A stretch of 64,000 nucleotides of DNA from an uncultured Oscillospiraceae bacterium (GTDB taxonomy: Bacteria; Bacillota; Clostridia; Oscillospirales; Acutalibacteraceae), in the NCBI GenBank assembly GCA_958366985.1, contig CATXDC010000001.1, positions 124,001 to 188,000 of the forward strand, given 5' to 3'. Position 1 is the first letter of the stretch. Every line of letters starts with the position of its first letter. This document shows positions 61,139-64,000 of this stretch, piece by piece. The notes under the pieces were generated by a model that saw only the letters and a list, made by a program, of their open reading frames with translations, did not search any database and was not told the DNA's origin. The position numbers and the translations under genes were made by a program.

Positions 61139-61954
61139 TCAGCGTTTGCAGCCGCATCCGCAGCCTGAGTTATCCGCATCAGTTGATCTCGGAGGGAAAA
61201 ATTCCTCTACCGGGAATTTAATCTTTTTAAATACCTCGCAGGGATCGTCTGTATCACAGCAGCATTCCTTTTCCGGCATACAGAAATCATATGCAGGAAT
61301 AAGCATCTGAACATCACGTTCAAGCTGGATTATAGTGAAAAGACCAAGGGTTACATAAACTGTCTTTTCTGCCGGCACAGCTGTAAAAGTTCCGTCAAAA
61401 CGATTTCTGACGCACTTAGGAACACAGCAGCATTCGTGGCAGCTGGGAGCAGCGCACAGTTTGGCCTCAAGGCAGACCGGATCAACGCACTGAACCTTGG
61501 CTCTCGGATTAGTACCAGCAGGAAGGTTCTGCTTATCGTCCTCATCGGCTGTAAATTCAGAAGAAAATACTTTTACATTTCCTTCGCTGCCGTAAAGGAT
61601 ACATTTCTTAGTAAATGTTGCAAGTCCGGTTACACATGTAGGCGGATTTAACGGATTTGAGTAGACATCAAGAGTAATGCAGAAGAAATATGTGATATCA
61701 ACTGAGTAAAAGCCACGGTTGAAAGGTACTTCTTCAACGTCAATAAACGCATTTTCAATTTCTACCTTGCGGCATTTTACCGATGTAGCTTCATTAATTG
61801 CCGGCTGAGTTTTATCGGTAAAATAGACTCTCAGGTCAGTTAAACAATCCTTGTCAGCACAGGAATCATAGACTCTGTTTGTATCTATGCAAACAGCCTC
61901 TCTGATACCCGAAGCCAACGCTTCACACTGGGATACCTGATTGTTATCCATCAT
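61139..61954 (-). CDS. Cysteine-rich protein of unknown function
   Basis: 271 residues with 24 Cys (about 9%), including CHECCCVPKC, CMPEKECCCDTDDPC and a C-terminal CGCGC. It has no signal peptide and no membrane helix. The ~55-160 region (FTDKTQPAINEATSVKC, EIENAFIDVEEVPFNRGFYSVDITYFFCITLDVYSNP) looks beta-rich. I do not recognise a named domain with certainty; the composition and the motif CIDTNRVYDSCADKDCLTDLRVYF recall uncharacterised clostridial proteins that I associate with spore coat or exosporium, which remains an inference. Perfect GGAGG precedes the ATG (a second ATG follows at once). It is convergent with the XRE gene and downstream of pcrA. Confidence 0.7.
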   Translation of the reverse strand: MMDNNQVSQCEALASGIREAVCIDTNRVYDSCADKDCLTDLRVYFTDKTQPAINEATSVKCRKVEIENAFIDVEEVPFNRGFYSVDITYFFCITLDVYSNPLNPPTCVTGLATFTKKCILYGSEGNVKVFSSEFTADEDDKQNLPAGTNPRAKVQCVDPVCLEAKLCAAPSCHECCCVPKCVRNRFDGTFTAVPAEKTVYVTLGLFTIIQLERDVQMLIPAYDFCMPEKECCCDTDDPCEVFKKIKFPVEEFFPPRSTDADNSGCGCGCKR

Positions 61955-62009
61955 AGTATAGCCTCCTATTAGAGTATTGAAATTATTTCAACTTCGTTAC
62001 ATACTATGA
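61952..62009 (-). promoter_or_regulatory. Nested inverted repeats upstream of the cysteine-rich gene
   Basis: TTGAAAT-T-ATTTCAA (61977-61991) is a 15-bp palindrome. Around it, CATAGTAT (61952-61959) and ATACTATG (62001-62008) form a wider inverted repeat. On the minus strand the outer arm gives CATAGTATG, close to but not matching the sigma-K -10 CATAnnnTA. A standard sigma-A promoter is not obvious in this 72-nt gap. Confidence 0.35.
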
Positions 62010-62026
62010 TGTTACTTAATTTAAAG

Positions 62027-64000
62027 TTACACTTTTGTTAAGCCGGCATATTTCGCCATAAGCTTTTTAGTACCCGCAGTTTTAAATGCTATTTCGAGGA
62101 AAGTATCATTTCCCATGGGCTGGGCTTTAACTATCACACCTTCACCAAAGGTTTTATGCATGACAGTATCACCGGCGCTGAATTTCTCATTTGATGCTGA
62201 AAGCTTTTTGACATTTCCGATTCCAATTGAATGAGCCGAAGCACTGCTTGAGCTTTTTTTACCACCGAAATCTTCACCGGAAAAGCTGTGCTTGATAAAT
62301 CCTGTATTCACAGGTGCGTTCACTTCATCAAGCAGTTCTCCTGGAATTTCACTTACAAAACGAGATGGTCTGTTTCGTGTGGTTGAACCGTGAAGCATCC
62401 TTGACTTCGCATTTACAAGATAAAGTTTTTTCTTTGCTCTGGTAATTCCAACATATGCAAGTCTGCGCTCTTCTTCTACTTCCGATGGTATAAACATAGT
62501 CTGATATCCCGGGAAAACGCCTTCTTCCATTCCTGGAATAAAGACAACGGGGAATTCAAGTCCCTTTGCAGAATGAAGTGTCATAAGTACAACCGTATCG
62601 GATTCCGAATCATAATTATCAATATCGCTCATAAGTGATACTTCTTCTAAGAATCCGTTAAGGGTCGGTTCTTCATTTTCCTGGGAATAACGCTCAAGGT
62701 TCGATACAAGCTCGTCAAGGTTGGCTTTTCTTTCCTCGTAGGTTTCAGCATCATTTCTCAAAGATGCAAGATATCCGCTTTTTGCAAGCACATATTCGAG
62801 AAGCTTACTCAAAGGCATATCGTCAGCTGCTTCAATAAAATCTTCAACCATATACACAAACATCTGAAGTTTTTCCGAAGCCCGGCTGAGCTTTTGATAT
62901 TCATCTGCATGCTTAATTACATCATACAAACTTGTGCCTACAACGTCAGCAATCTCTGAGGCGTTGTTTATTGTTGTTTCTCCTATTCCCCTTTTCGGCT
63001 CATTAATGATTCTTCTGAGCCTTACATTATCATCCGGATTATTGACAACATGAAGATATGCAATTGCATCACGGATTTCCTTACGGTCATAGAAACGATG
63101 ACCTGCCATAACTCTATACGGTACACCCATTCTTACAAATGCACGCTCAACGCCGTTTGACTGGGCATTCATACGGTATAAAACTGCATGGTCGCTCCAT
63201 TTTAATCCGTTTTTATAATTATTCAGTATTTCCTGTGCAATATATGTACCCTCATCCTGATCATCATATGCGGTTTTATAAACAATCTTTTCGCCGCTGC
63301 CATTGTCAGTCCAAAGATTCTTGCCTTTTCGCTCAGTGTTGTTTTTTATAACTGCATTTGCAGCATCAAGGATGTTTTGTGTGGAGCGGTAATTCTGTTC
63401 GAGTCTGATAACAGTTGCATCGGGATACTGTTTCTCAAAGCTCAAAATGTTTTCAATTGTAGCTCCTCTGAATCTGTAAATACTCTGGTCATCGTCACCA
63501 ACAACACATATATTGCGATGCTTAGCTGCAAGAAGCGAAGTAAGCACATACTGAGCATGGTTTGTATCCTGATACTCGTCCACAAATATGTATTTAAATC
63601 TGTTCTGATAGTATTCACGGACATCCTCATGCTCTTTAAGAAGCTTTACTGTATTTACAATCATATCGTCAAAATCCATTGCATCAGCCTGTTTAAGCAG
63701 TTTCTGATACTGACGATACGCCTTGGCAATATTTTGAAGTCTGTAATCACTGCCGGCATTTCTTTCAAATTCATCCGGCGAAATAAGAGCATCCTTGGCT
63801 CGGCTGATTTCTCCCAAAATCGCCTTATGAGATAAAATTTTATCTTCGATTCCCAATAATCTCTGACATTCTTTCATTACTCTCTTTGAATCATCAGAGT
63901 CGTATATCGTAAAATGCGAAGAATAACCTATAAGCTCACCGTAACGTCTCAAAATTCTCGCACAACATGAGTGAAATGTACTTGCCCATATATCTGCCGC
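62027..64000 (-). CDS. pcrA: ATP-dependent DNA helicase PcrA/UvrD (5' partial)
   Basis: The coding frame continues to the window end (reading ...IWASTFHSCCARILRRYG at the right edge), so the N-terminus with Walker A lies outside. Visible superfamily 1 motifs: II FVDEYQDTNHAQY, III VVGDDDQSIYRFRGA, IV LEQNYRST, V TLHSAKGLEFPVVFI, VI RRLAYVGITRAKKKLY. A C-terminal Tudor-like module (GDTVMHKTFGEGVIVKAQPMGNDTFLEIAFKTAGTKKL) is typical of PcrA and may contact RNA polymerase. It is a 3'-5' helicase for repair and plasmid replication. It is transcribed toward the cysteine-rich gene. Confidence 0.93.
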   Translation of the reverse strand, partial: AADIWASTFHSCCARILRRYGELIGYSSHFTIYDSDDSKRVMKECQRLLGIEDKILSHKAILGEISRAKDALISPDEFERNAGSDYRLQNIAKAYRQYQKLLKQADAMDFDDMIVNTVKLLKEHEDVREYYQNRFKYIFVDEYQDTNHAQYVLTSLLAAKHRNICVVGDDDQSIYRFRGATIENILSFEKQYPDATVIRLEQNYRSTQNILDAANAVIKNNTERKGKNLWTDNGSGEKIVYKTAYDDQDEGTYIAQEILNNYKNGLKWSDHAVLYRMNAQSNGVERAFVRMGVPYRVMAGHRFYDRKEIRDAIAYLHVVNNPDDNVRLRRIINEPKRGIGETTINNASEIADVVGTSLYDVIKHADEYQKLSRASEKLQMFVYMVEDFIEAADDMPLSKLLEYVLAKSGYLASLRNDAETYEERKANLDELVSNLERYSQENEEPTLNGFLEEVSLMSDIDNYDSESDTVVLMTLHSAKGLEFPVVFIPGMEEGVFPGYQTMFIPSEVEEERRLAYVGITRAKKKLYLVNAKSRMLHGSTTRNRPSRFVSEIPGELLDEVNAPVNTGFIKHSFSGEDFGGKKSSSSASAHSIGIGNVKKLSASNEKFSAGDTVMHKTFGEGVIVKAQPMGNDTFLEIAFKTAGTKKLMAKYAGLTKV

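Noticed and set aside
1..64000. CRISPR array, rRNA genes, insertion sequences, prophage
   Set aside because: No regularly spaced direct repeats, rRNA-like stretches, transposase or phage structural genes were seen; the only recombinase is a single Xer-like gene.

Overview
The window looks like chromosomal core sequence from a low-GC, spore-forming anaerobe of class Clostridia, most like the Ruminococcaceae/Oscillospiraceae. The reasons are a complete spoIIIAA-AH operon plus spoIIM, Firmicutes gene orders (gdpP-rplI-dnaB, lon-ysxC, and xseA-xseB-ispA-dxs-tlyA-nadK-argR-recN), a V/A-type ATPase with a membrane pyrophosphatase, strong AGGAGG-type ribosome sites, and frequent TTG/GTG starts. The taxon is inferred from content only. 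The first gene (nucleotidyltransferase) and the last (pcrA helicase) run off the window edges.

Layout. 0-12 kb (+): a sugar nucleotidyltransferase fused to a degenerate phosphomannomutase domain, RNase J, then gdpP-rplI-dnaB-tilS-hpt-ftsH, packed with short gaps or overlaps. 12-15 kb (+): smaller single genes (membrane-inserted M28 peptidase, flavodoxin-like protein, D-glutamate cyclase-like protein, cyclophilin). 15-18.6 kb (-): K+-dependent membrane pyrophosphatase and a membrane-anchored alpha/beta hydrolase. 18.7-23.2 kb (+): lon, ysxC, lysA. 23.2-29.6 kb (-): a LytTR response regulator and short GHKL kinase, two half-size ABC exporters, and a phosphodiesterase-like lipoprotein. This accessory-looking module has GTGCAC-core inverted repeats beside two of its promoters. 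29.9-38.5 kb (+): a nine-gene V/A-type ATPase operon in the order G/H-C-I-K-F-E-A-B-D, with an unusual K subunit. 38.6-40.5 kb: an AT-rich patch with a DUF2726 protein, a repeat-rich gap and a tyrosine recombinase. 40.5-57 kb (-): spoIIM, a small membrane protein, yajC, then recN-argR-nadK-tlyA-dxs-ispA-xseB-xseA-(TsaD paralogue)-nusB-asp23, preceded by the spoIIIA operon. 57-64 kb: a YfhO-family membrane protein, tRNA-Leu(GAG), an XRE regulator, a cysteine-rich protein and pcrA.

How it fits together. The ATPase and pyrophosphatase both couple phosphoanhydride chemistry to ion gradients. dxs and ispA feed isoprenoid synthesis, and dnaB, recN, xseAB and pcrA serve replication and repair. SpoIIIA and SpoIIM act in the engulfment stage of sporulation.

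Most of the window is conserved housekeeping and I do not see a clear new multi-gene system. The items most worth checking are the pseudo-enzyme mutase domain, the M28 peptidase with membrane helices between its metal ligands, the ATPase K subunit with an internal signal-peptide-like segment, the terminator that hides a ribosome binding site after yajC, the GTGCAC repeats in the ABC/two-component module, the 125-nt spoIIIAA/spoIIIAB overlap, and the 24-cysteine protein near the right end.
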